From contig NW_005178734.1 in assembly GCF_000350225.1 (NCBI RefSeq), positions 473,266 to 537,265 of the forward strand: 64,000 nt of DNA, given 5' to 3'. A program made the translations under genes and the position numbers. Positions 23,119 to 33,200 of this stretch are shown one piece after another; the stretch's first letter is position 1, and the number at the start of each line of letters is the position of its first letter. This stretch comes from Chondrus crispus. Taxonomy: Eukaryota > Rhodophyta > Florideophyceae > Gigartinales > Gigartinaceae. The notes below the pieces were generated by a model. It did no database searches. It was given only the letters and a program-made list of their open reading frames with translations, and was not told where the DNA came from.

Positions 23119-23581
23119 TGCTGCGTCTGGAGGCGGCCCCAACTGATAGAAGTACGATATCGTAATTCGCAGCACTCCGCACCTGGATGGGTGGCAGCCA
23201 GGAGACGTAGACGCCTGTGATTGGCAATGAACACAAGTAGCGCATGGGTGCCGTTCTCATAGATGAACCACACATGTCAGCGTCCGCGCGGGGTGGGCGG
23301 CACTGCCGACTGTCACTCGGTGGAGATCACTGTAGTCCCCGAGCGCTAAATGGCTGGGAGAGCTCCTGCGCCGGACGCGGCGCATATGTGCTCGGGGATA
23401 GGCTCACAGGAGACAGGTGTCCCCTACCGCAGCTGAGACTGAGGGGGCCGGGAGAGTGGCAGCGCTACCTAAATAAACGACTCTGCCAGCGCTTCTCTAG
23501 GATGGGGAAGGCAGAGGGGGATAGACTGTCCCTGTACGACTTGCTGCGGCGGAACTGAGGAAAAAGCACGAGTACGCAACA
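23119..23581 (+). repeat. Gypsy 3' LTR (463 bp)
   Basis: Same length and ends as 17853-18315 (TG...CA). It is preceded by the polypurine tract at about 23105-23118. Confidence 0.95.
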
Positions 23582-23583
23582 AA

Positions 23584-23781
23584 AAGGGATTGACTACCGA
23601 GCGCGTACGCTTCCTACGTGAAGCTTTGTGCATTGATGACATTGTTTCTGAGAGCGAAGTTAAGGAGGGGTGTTGATACGTGAACTTCACTTCAAGTGGT
23701 CTCGCATTAAGTCAGTAACATCTAAGCTCATCGCGCAGTACTGATGTTGGTCAACAATTGTCTAAGTGATTTAAGGTACCT
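23584..23781 (+). repeat. Duplicate of copia pol end plus LTR start
   Basis: It repeats 17655-17852 with about six mismatches, covering the last codons of RNase H, the purine tract and the beginning of the 3' LTR. It lies on the far side of the gypsy element and is followed by the rest of the copia LTR. Confidence 0.9.
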
Positions 23782-23919
23782 AGCGAGAGATGTAATGATA
23801 TCCGGTGATTACTCCTGCCTCCTGATTGTAATTCTCTATTCATGTTTTGTACTACAGTACTGGGATAACATGTTTGATGTGAGTGTGTAGATCTTTACTT
23901 CGTTGTGGATGAACTGATA

Positions 23920-26205
23920 CAGTACCCTTCTCACTGGGGCATTTTGGAACATGGGAATTTTGAAACACCCCTAATTTTGAGACCAGCCTGCGTAGCGTTC
24001 CACCTTTCATTGCCCCCGCAGATCTGCGGTTCCTATGGAACCTGTATCTACAAACCGCACTCCAGGACACGTTTGAACGCGCCATTGACGACGCGCATAG
24101 GCACCATGCCACCATCTATGCGAGCGCAGTCGCTAGCACACAAGCGAAGAATAGCAAACGCCCATATTGAACGACAGCGGCGCCACCGAGCGCTGGATCT
24201 CCTCAAAAAAGGATACAGCATTCGGAAGACCGCTTCGCTCAGTGGTGTATCCAACACAACAGCTTTTCGTATCAAGAAAAACTTCACTACAGGAGACGAT
24301 GTTGCGCTGAAAAAACTGCTTGACCCCCTAAATTATCGACCAGGCCCTGCTCAGGTTATATCAACTCCAGAAGAAGAGCTTGTTGTTCAAAGGGCACTCG
24401 TCGGCGCAAAGAGAGGCTTCGTAATCGATAACAACGACCTGGTCTCAGTTTTTGCACAAATTAGCAGTGATGGTCGCCAACCGTTTCGGCGAGGTGTTCC
24501 ATCCCCGGACACAATTCGTAGTTTCAGAGCCCGTCACAGAGAGCTCGGGTACATGGTCTCCGAAAATGTTTCTGCGGCACGTTTAGCTTCAGAAAATGTA
24601 TCGCACATCGGAAGTCTTGAAACCGTACTCCAAACCGTGTGTTCAGAATTCCCAGAATTCAAAAATGACCCCAAACTAATATGGAACTTTGACGAAACGG
24701 CATTGCTTGAAGAGTACGGCAAAAAATAAGGTGTTATGCAGCATCGCAGAGCTGTAGCGGAGGAGCCCGTATTGCTGTTAAAGACGCCGGAAAGCATCTA
24801 ACAGCTGGTATTGCCATTGCCGCGGATGGTCATGTTGCCCCTCTATTCATAATCGCATCTGGAAAAATGTATGTGAAGCTGGAAGAAGCCATTACCAGAG
24901 GAAAATTTTACTGACAAGGTGGGAATTGTCATTGGCTTTGCTCAGATGATTGGTGGCCTAAGAAAACAACGGTTTCTCTAACAAAAAAGGCTCAATTGAT
25001 AGAACAGTAATTGTCGATGTCATCAAACACATTGACACTCATGCAAGAAAAACCATACCCCATTCGAAGAAAATTTTGCTTTTGGTTGATGGAGATAGCT
25101 CACGTCAGAGTAAAGAATGGATAACTGAATGCAGAAGGCGAAATATCATAGCCGTTAAACTTCCAGCCAACACTACACATATCCTGCAACCATGCGACCA
25201 ATCAGCAAATCAGGCGTTCCAAAGGGAGATCAGGAGGACAAGGGACCAGCTGTTGGCAATAAGTCACTTCTCCTGGACGAATACTGCAATGAAAGTAAAG
25301 TTTGCAATTGCGGGACACAAACCCGTGACCTCAGATGTGGCAAGAAAATCGTTTCAAGAAGCAGGCATATGGCCTATGAATTTTCAATTCATGAAAAGAT
25401 TCGATAATGCCCCTCCTGGATCATCTCCAACACACTTAATAGATGTACATGAACCTCGAGCAGACACTTTTGGGGTATCGGAGGCTTCAAAGTATCCTCG
25501 TAGACAAGCTGCGTGTGTTTTGACCGACAGAATCAAAACACTACTGAACAGCGGCATGACGGCAACACGTGCATTGGGTGAAATTGCTGTTTTGATGAAA
25601 ACTTCTTACGTTGTGAACAATATATTGTCTCACGCCATTTCCCCTTCACTGCGAGCGGGCAGCAAAACAAACCGGAGAAGGGTCAGTGTTGAGCCCAAGT
25701 CTGCACTGCTTCTCACGAATCGATCACTCACGTGCAATGAAACCATGAATGACTATGGACCGGCTACGGATATGGAAACACCTGTGGGAGCCCCAAAAAC
25801 ACTCTTGGCTACCTTCACATCAACGATGGAGAATGAAAAAGAAAATACACATCCCAATATTCCTCGAAGAGTGGTATCGGATAGCTTAGAGATCGACGAG
25901 AGCTCAAGCGACGACACACCTCGGGCATATTTGCGTAGACAGAAAACTAGGCGGGCAGGAAGTGGCCAAAACGATGACGGTCCGGAGCAGACCCATGTGG
26001 CTGTACGTGGTCTACTTCATCTTTCGAGAATGCGTTGAATAACACGAAGTATGGGCTTTGCCGGGTGTTCCGTAGTTCCCCCGCCGCTCATGAGCCATTT
26101 ATCGCACAAAAATGTTGCCACGAAAATCAGGGAAAATTTACAGACTTTTGACGATTCCTAAGAACACGGAAAGTGTTCCACAATACCCCAGTGAGAAGGG
26201 TAGTC
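23920..26205 (+). mobile_element. pogo/jerky-like DNA transposon, broken
   Basis: The ends are inverted repeats of about 31 bp: CAGTACCCTTCTCACTGGGG... at 23920-23950 and its imperfect complement at 26175-26205 (about 26 of 31 matching). TA flanks both sides (23918-23919 and 26206-26207), as expected for pogo/Tc1-type insertion. It encodes a decayed transposase and is inserted in a copia LTR. Confidence 0.88.
24106..26038 (+). pseudogene. DDE_1 pogo/jerky-like transposase, broken
   Basis: 24106-24729 encodes an N-terminal helix-turn-helix-like region (LLKKGYSIRKTASLSGVS) and the first catalytic block WNFDET near 24690, then a TAA at 24727-24729. The frame recovers at about 24975-26038 with LLLVDGDSSRQ near 25080 and PANTTHILQPCDQS near 25165, the other catalytic blocks. 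The stretch between holds several shifts and stops. The C-terminal part after residue DQS extends about 280 aa and is acidic and Ser-rich. The enzyme would cut and paste the element, but this copy is inactive. Only one catalytic block is in the first open frame. Confidence 0.88.
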
Positions 26206-26432
26206 TATATACTTTGTTTGTGCGCACATTAAAGTAAATGGGCTCACCCAACGATCCCACTTTTCAGCAGTGACTAGTGCTGAAGCAAATATATCTCTCA
26301 AGATCGCGTCACAAAAAACAATACAACACAATACCGCCTTAGCGTGTTGTGTTTGTACTGCTGTCATACTATATGGTTATTGCATCAATCTCAAGCTGCC
26401 AAGACTATTCCGTCCATTTCTACACAACTTCT

Positions 26433-26822
26433 GTGAAACTTAGGCTATGTTCAAGTAATTATCTAAGTACATGGCTTTTGCTCAAAAAGCCTCCTTGGAC
26501 CACCTCCCGTATCTCGAGATTTATTTGAGTTGTCAGCTTCCTCTCACTGAATGTGCAGCATTTCTATGTGTGTGACGTCCCACTCTTTCTACCAAGTACC
26601 TCAATCGCTTCAATTTGTTTTATCGCTCAGTTCTCGTTCTCTGTTCTCTGCTTTGCATCCCTTTGACAGTTGCTCAGTGAATTAGTTGTAAACGTTCTCT
26701 TGCTGCTTGTTTTCAGATACTGTAGCTCACACTGTTCTCGATCCTCGTCCGTTAGACCCTGCTACCACCTGCGCTAGTTTCTACGTTGCACCGTTATTCG
26801 GTCCTCTATGCGCACGTTTCTT
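26433..26822. mobile_element. 390-bp insertion with 7-bp target duplication
   Basis: It is flanked by AACTTCT at 26426-26432 and 26823-26829, and is absent from copies B, C and D at the same place. It shows no inverted ends and no protein. It could be a short non-autonomous element of unknown class. Confidence 0.65.
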
Positions 26823-26976
26823 AACTTCTCTCGGGTCGTTGTAAACAGCAATCCATTGATGTGTATCCACGTTTCTGAAGATCAAGAAACGTACATGCTC
26901 AGCCTCGGTGTAGGCCGGGGCCGGCCCTGCCCCTGTCATCGACAGGGCGAGTTATGAGTGCTATTTCATTAGAAAT

Positions 26977-27063
26977 TGAGGTGATTCCTTCGTATGACTC
27001 TCAGTCATTCCTCCCTCATGTCGTTGGCCAGCGGCACCTCCCCTTTTGCTCAGTCGTTATCGC
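26977..27063. mobile_element. 87-bp insertion with 6-bp target duplication
   Basis: It is flanked by AGAAAT at 26971-26976 and 27064-27069. The undisturbed sequence is seen in copies C and D. Confidence 0.55.
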
Positions 27064-27422
27064 AGAAATGTTACGATACACTGAAATAAAAACTACAAAT
27101 ATCGTGACTTGCGACAAGGACAACCCTTCCGTTTCATAAATGTGAAGAGAAGTCAGGTGGGATATGACTTGTGCTATCCCGTCTACTCCGCCGAATTTGC
27201 CACATTGCGCCAACTTCTACTCTAAGACAACACATCAGAGACCGATTAAACAATGAAAATGAACGAAGACTGGAGCACTTCTCGTTTACTGTACGATTGG
27301 AAGGGCGTCAAAGAGTAGGCTAGCCATTAATGCGGAGAAAAACAACTCGCCAGAGCGAAGCGGTAGTCTTCTCAATGCACATCCCAGTTCCGTCACAACA
27401 CACACAACTCGCATTACTGTTG

Positions 27423-27623
27423 TTAGTAGCAGCAGCAGGCACCTGACGTGCCTCCCGTGCTGCAGGTATAGACACGGCAGCTGCTTAATCTGCGACCGCA
27501 CTCGGCGAGGGCGCTATCAACGTTGGTGCGGCAGACACACGGGCAGGTTGCAGCTTCGGTCTGGACAAACATGACAGCGAAGAGAGCGAAGAGAGCGAAG
27601 ATAGACATGAAGCTGCGAGACAT
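27423..27623 (-). CDS. Small secreted Cys-rich peptide, copy A (66 aa)
   Basis: The 66-residue product starts with a basic MSR, then a strongly hydrophobic stretch with a repeated ALF unit (residues 7-20), a textbook signal peptide with likely cleavage after the TEA at about residue 24. The mature part of about 42 residues has nine cysteines spaced C-x-C-x-C-x10-C-x6-C-x4-C-x8-C-C-C and ends in Tyr. I do not recognise the family. It could be a defence peptide, a signalling peptide or a structural secreted protein. It is identical in protein to copy B. The gene is embedded in a repeat unit present four times in the window, divergent from copy B. Confidence 0.75.
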   Translation of the reverse strand: MSRSFMSIFALFALFAVMFVQTEAATCPCVCRTNVDSALAECGRRLSSCRVYTCSTGGTSGACCCY

Positions 27624-28562
27624 TTTGGAGTTTGTTGAAAATTCGAGAGGGTGTCTTTCCTTTGTTTGTTGCTAAAGGTTGTTGAAGGCTGTGGGTTTGT
27701 GCGGTCGAAATCTGTTGCACACCGACCTATGCTTAAGTACTGATGAGAGTTCACAGGTGCAATAACTACAAATGCAGGAGTGTGCATATGGCGTACCTAC
27801 ACGTGCTTGCTAAGAGCCCCCTAACTCAAAAACAGGACTCTAATGCCTTTGCAGAGAGCACGCAGGGTTACAGCCATGTCCTTACCGACCACCAACAGCG
27901 CATGATATCAGGAATAAGAATGATCGAGAGATTCCAGTTTGTTGAAGCTGCGGTTTTCGATCCGCTGGGCGTTCTTTCCATTTGAAAAGTGTCCTCCTCC
28001 TCTTCCACGGTACATGCATGCGAGTTGGGGTTGTCTGAATAGAGCACTCATCATGCGATTTCCCCCTACATCTTATGGCCATGCTATCAATGCAGCGATG
28101 CCCTCAGGCGAGGTTCATTCGGTCCCACAAAAACAGCTAGAATCGCAAGCAGTCTAATGGAGATAGTCTCCAACCGAGCTCGACCAAGCCCTTGTTGATG
28201 GTGAACCGCACTCTATATTTTCTCCCTACATTGCCATAGGCAGACACGGCGCTGCTTGATATATGTAATCTGGAAATAGCAAATGTCCGACGACCGTTCA
28301 CAAGTTATTTTGGTGGTATGCAAGAAGAGAAAAGGCATAGTCGTCTTCTTCGCTCTTCTTGCACAATTAAAGAATAATCTCCAACAGCTGTGAGGAGACT
28401 TGTATATGCATTTGCCACGAGAAAAGGTTCGGCAGCGTTCACATACATTGTCGACTCCAGCACTACTGTATACAGTTTGTACACGTGTGCTAATAACGAC
28501 GTAACTGCGGACTTTTCCAAGCGGTACTGCTGAACATGACACGTATATATTGCTCATACTGA

Positions 28563-29317
28563 ACATATCGACACCAATGGTGGTGGATGGTGGTGAAGAT
28601 GCTCGCTCATTCTCTCACAACAAGAAAAGAGTGTCGTTGTACCTTCATAAACCGATTGACACTCACACTTTTTCAATTAACATCGCGCAGCCGCACTATG
28701 TTGAAATCGTCCAACAGGTCATTATTGCCGAATGGTGTGGCAAAAAAAAATCTCGCTAGGTTTCTTTCACCCGATTGATGCCGAACTGCTATCCAAAAGG
28801 AGGTAACAAGTCACCTTGGCCCTGGCTCTGGCACCCAGTACTGTACGCACAATCAGGGATCTACCCGTTTACGTTGGGAGCTTGTGCGCATGTGCGGATG
28901 CTGAGGGGATAGTTTGCACTCTTGCGCTGTGCAGTTGTGCAGGGCAGTATGATGTTGCGCATGGGCCCAGATCGCCACTCGGTCGCATTAATCGTAAGCA
29001 GCTTTGGTGTTTAAAATGTCCGAGCGACCAGCGAGAATGTGCTTAAATTCCAAGCAAGATCAACACCCAGAGACGAATCCATCCAAAGCATGTGTCAAGA
29101 GAGTTCCGACACCAGTCTGGAATGCAAACATTCCACACCGTGTTAGAGTGACATTGCAGCACCGCGTAGGAGCCTCCCGCCTCTTGATACCTCCCGATCC
29201 AGTCTAGCTGTATGTTACCGACTCGCGTCACCTGCGCCACAGCATACAACAATACTCTCGCGACGGTAGACGGTACAGTTCTGTATCACCTACACACTAC
29301 AGTTCAGTGTACTGTAC
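28563..29317. other. Spacer between inverted repeat copies A and B
   Basis: 28563-28834 also occurs at about 47,580-47,885, next to copies C and D. The remaining 28835-29304 appears single-copy in the window. No gene is supported. Confidence 0.6.
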
Positions 29318-29936
29318 TATGTTCAGTATGAGCAATATATACGTGTCATGTTCAGCAGTACCGCTTGGAAGAGTCCGCAGTTACGTCGTTATTAGCACAC
29401 GTGTACAAACTGTATACAGTAGTGCTGGAGTCGACAATGTATGTGAACGCTGCCGAACCTTTTCTCGTGGCAAATGCATATACAAGTCTCCTCACAGCTG
29501 TTGGAGATTATTCTTTAATTGTGCAAGAAGAGCGAAGAAGACGACTATGCCTTTTCTCTTCTTGCATACCACCAAAAATAACTTGTGAACGGTCGTCGGA
29601 CATTTGCTATTTGCAGATTACATATATCAAGCAGCGCCGTGTCTGCCTGTGGCAATGTAGGGAGAAAATATAGAGTGCGGTTCACCGTCAACAAGGGCTT
29701 GGTCGAGCTCGGTTGGAGACTATCTCCATTAGACTGCTTGCGATTCTAGCTGTTTTTGTGGGACTGAATGAACCTCGCCTGAGGGCATCGCTGCATTGAT
29801 AGCATGGCCATAAGATATAGGGGGAAATCGCATGATGAGTGCTCTATTCAGACAACCCCAACTCGCATGCATGTACCGGGGAAGAAGAGGAGGACACTTT
29901 TCAATTGGAAAGCACACCAAGCGGATCGAAAACCGC
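29318..29936 (+). repeat. Cys-rich-peptide repeat, copy B, left part
   Basis: Inverted with respect to 27,940-28,562 of copy A, so A and B form an inverted pair around the spacer. It is cut at 29,936-29,941 by the gypsy element and resumes at 35,328. Confidence 0.85.
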
Positions 29937-29940
29937 AACT

Positions 29941-30230
29941 TGTAAACCCTCGTAGACTCCTTCGTGTTGAACAGGTTCGATGATGGTTTTTTTCTTACTA
30001 GCAATGAAGTGTGACATTACTTATAGGGGATGTAGGGCGGTAGGTAAATTTGGACTTGTAAAGAATAACAGGAACTAGTAAGGGAGGTTGACAATGACTA
30101 AAGTCGACGGAGCTTGACTCAGAAGGATGCAGCAGGAATCACCAATCAATATATCATATTGATAGCACTACTCCCACAATCGACCAGCACAGAAGACGAG
30201 TTCTGACGCTAGTCGCCACGTACGTCTATA
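29941..30230 (-). repeat. Gypsy 3' LTR (290 bp)
   Basis: It matches 35037-35327 almost perfectly. On the plus strand it runs from TGTAAACCCTCG to ACGTCTATA. Its minus-strand 5' end is TATAGACG, not the usual TG. Confidence 0.93.
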
Positions 30231-30271
30231 GGGCCCCATGCATCCGTGTGCGATGTCGATAAACGGGTGCG

Positions 30272-33200
30272 TTAGTTCTCTGTGATGCCCAACGCTGCTT
30301 TAGCCTTCGCGACAAGCTTCGTCTTCCTTGACATGTTAAAGAACTCCAGTAGGCGCTCAGGTACATCCTCATAGAGCTCTGCGAGCGGTTGCCACGTCCA
30401 ATCGCACTTGTCCGGTTGTCCAAGCCACTGCACTTGAACAAGGATCCCTTGATCTCCTTCCCCTATGTTCAATAGTTGATCAACCATATCGAATTTCGTT
30501 TCAGTGTGCTTAGCATGCTTGAGAAGGTCCTCTGACACCTCTTGACCGTCATGTCTGGTGCGATACAGCAACAACCTCGAAGCGTGAACACATTCAGTCT
30601 TGCTACCTGCGAGACCAGTTACTTCGTATACAACTTCGCTCAGCACTCTCGTGACACGTCGCGGCCCCACCCAGCGGAAAGACATCTTGTGGCCCTTCAT
30701 CTGTGCACGACGAACGACAACGAAGTCCCCAACTTGGAACCGAGTTGATATCAGATTTGTTTTCTTGTTATGTTGTGTTATCTGCTTCTTCCGGTTGGCA
30801 TTTACTCTCTCACTCACGTTTTTGTGCATCGAGTCAAAAACCTTCTGCAGGTCCTCAATGTTCAGCAGCTGCAAAGCACGAGCCTGCTCTATGTTGGCCT
30901 TCTTGGATGAGCTGCTTCCAACGCCGCCGATTTCTAACTGAGTCCTCAACGGCTTTAGACCAGTCATCACTTCTAGTGGGGTACGATAGGTTCCATCTTC
31001 TTGGGTACCCAGTCGCTTGAGAGGTGCTTCATTTAGAGCTGTCATAATAGCACCGGCTACTAGTGGCCAGTCTTGGGGGCCCAACTTGAGCTCAGACTGA
31101 ATGGCACGACAGGCTCCCATGATATGCTTCATGCAGTTCTCAACAGTGCCGTTAACCCATGGTGAATAGGCAACAGTGAATTTGTGTTGAATACGATGTT
31201 CTCCTGCCAGATACATCATGACTTGATTCTTGAAATGGGCTGCTTGATCAGAAACCCAGTACTGCATGACAGTGAATACCCGTATCCATCTCGCAAGCTC
31301 AGTCGCGGCGTTCTCCGCATTTGCTGCCTTGGTTGGGCACAGCCAGAGGTATGAAGATAGATCGTCTCTAATTGCCAAGATGTACTTAAGGTCGTCTATG
31401 CCGGGCCCCATATAGAGGTAGTCGAAGTGTATAACTTCGTTAGGCTTCGATCCATGGAGCGTCATTGATAGCGGTCTAGGTATCTTCAGTCCTCCTTTGG
31501 CAGTGAGACAGTGGATGCAGCACTTGGTAAACTCCTTGCAATCTTGAGCCATATCACGCCAGTGAAATGTCTCCTTCAGTGCACTCAATGTTGCCTCAGC
31601 TCCACGGTGACCTGCTGCTCCACAGTGCGCTACAACCAGCAGTTTCATCTGCAATTCCACTGCATCGTCCGGAATCCAATTCTTCCCTTTCAGCTGGATT
31701 ATTCCATCTTCTTCAGTATATGAATCCTTGGGCTTCTCACTTATCGTATCCTCTTGAGCCTTGGAGATCATATCCGCATTTGGCCACTCAAAGTCCACGG
31801 CCTGCGGTGAGCCAACCATGTCCTGCGCCATGAGTGCATGGGTTATGCGCTTGATGGAGTGTTGCTTCGCTCTATAACCAGCAAACCATCTTGTCATTAT
31901 GTCTGCCATGACATTCCGTTCTCCTGCTATGTGCTCTATTGTATACGTGAACCTAGACAGGTATAGAGCCCAACGTTGTACCTTGTTCAGGATGTGGCGT
32001 CCGAGTGCTGGCTCAATTGCGGTAGGATTGTACACAAATAGCAAGTTACGGTGATCAGAGAATATGTGGATGTCGTTCTCTGCGGCAAACATGTAGTCCA
32101 GCTTATCAAATGCCTGGAAGATTGCGTACGCTTCTTTCTCGAAAGTACTCCAATGCGTCTGAGTACTGTTGAATATAGCGCTTAGGAAGGCAAGTGGCTC
32201 ATGTCGCTGCTCCTCGACATTCTTGTCTAGCTCTTTGACTCGGCATTGTGTAACAACAGCGGCCCAATGAGTGTCACTAGCGTCCGTGTATACACAGAGC
32301 GTTTTCTCGGGGTCGCGATGTGAGAGCTTTACGGCGTTGCGGAGCTGTTCTTGTAGTTCGAGGTATGCATCAGCATGAACAGGGCCCCAGGACAGCTGAG
32401 CAAGACGTATGCTGTGGATAGACTTGGTAGTCCGTTTGCCTGACCGACTGTACGCTTCCTCTAGCATAGCTCGTAGTGGAGCAATGCGATTTGCAAAGTC
32501 TGGAATAGAGCCTGACATCCATTGTAGACAGTAGACGAACTGTGATAACTCTGCTGCTGTGACTGGCATGTGTGTATTCATTAGACCACTCAGTCTGCGG
32601 GGATCGCATGTGACACCGTCCTTGTCAATGATCCTTCCGCACCATCGAATTACTTTGGAGAATAGAACGCTCTTCTTTGCTGAGATCTTAAGCCGGCGCT
32701 TAACACAAACCTCGAAAAAGGTTTCGAGTGAGTTAAGGAGTTCCTTCTCTGTCTTAGCATGGAGTATGAAATCATCTAGCCAGGCCTTGAGCGAGTTCCG
32801 AAGTTCGGCAAAGCATGGTTCGACACGTGACTGGAAGTTTGCCATGCAGTTATTCCCACCTTGGAGAGTTCTAGTTGGTTTAAAAATGCCAGTCGGTGTC
32901 AAGAAGCTGTGGTACTGCTGGCTCTTCTCGTCTAACGGCAACTGCCAATATCCGCTGCAGAAGTCAATGCAAGCAAAACACGTGCTACCTGCAAGGTCGA
33001 GGAGTTCCGACTCGATGTGCGGCATAGGCCACGCCACAGGTATTGTAGCTGCATTTACACGGCGCAGATCAAAAGTGAGCCTGAATTTGGCTGGTGGTGG
33101 CTTGGGAACAAGGAGCTGTGCTGCTGCCCAGCTGGCGTCTCTATTAGGTCTGATAAATCCATGATCAGCCAGCTTACCCACGTAGCTAGACATGAACTCT

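Larger units (their letters stand above)
17853..23581 (+). mobile_element. Ty3/gypsy element with chromodomain, degraded
   Basis: A full-length element bounded by two 463-bp LTRs, with gag, protease, RT, RNase H, integrase and a C-terminal chromodomain-like region. The gene order places it in Ty3/gypsy. The polypurine tract GATGCATGGGGGAC precedes the 3' LTR and resembles that of the gypsy at 29.9-35.3 kb. No short target duplication is visible; instead a 198-bp host segment is present on both sides. Confidence 0.9.
10716..26269 (+). mobile_element. Old Ty1/copia element carrying four nested insertions
   Basis: The ends are TGTTGATACGTG on the left and TTTTCAGCA on the right, flanked by the 5-bp duplication GTGAC (10711-10715 and 26270-26274). 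The empty site GAGGTGACTAGTGCTGAAG is visible at about 45,417 and, inverted, near 36,525. Gene order is gag, protease, integrase, RT, RNase H, which is the copia order. Inserted into it are a pogo-like element (12402-14502), a 625-bp insert (16119-16743), a gypsy element (17853-23581) and a second pogo-like element (23920-26205). Only about 4.7 kb of the 15.5-kb span is copia sequence, and its reading frames are broken in many places. Confidence 0.9.
23671..26269 (+). repeat. Old copia 3' LTR, interrupted by a DNA transposon
   Basis: It starts TGTTGATACGTG at 23671 and ends TTTTCAGCA at 26269. A pogo-like transposon occupies 23920-26205. Without it the LTR is about 310 bp. It is followed by the GTGAC target duplication. 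Confidence 0.85.
26270..28562 (-). repeat. Cys-rich-peptide repeat, copy A, main part
   Basis: It resumes copy A after the copia insertion. It aligns with 45,418-47,580 (copy C) and, inverted, with copies B and D. It contains the peptide gene at 27423-27623 on the minus strand. Relative to C it carries a 390-bp insert (26433-26822) and an 87-bp insert (26977-27063). Confidence 0.85.

Noticed and set aside
32559-33164. Plus-strand ORFs opposite the intact gypsy gag-pol
   Set aside because: They are shadows of the coding strand; the minus-strand frame has full domain support.
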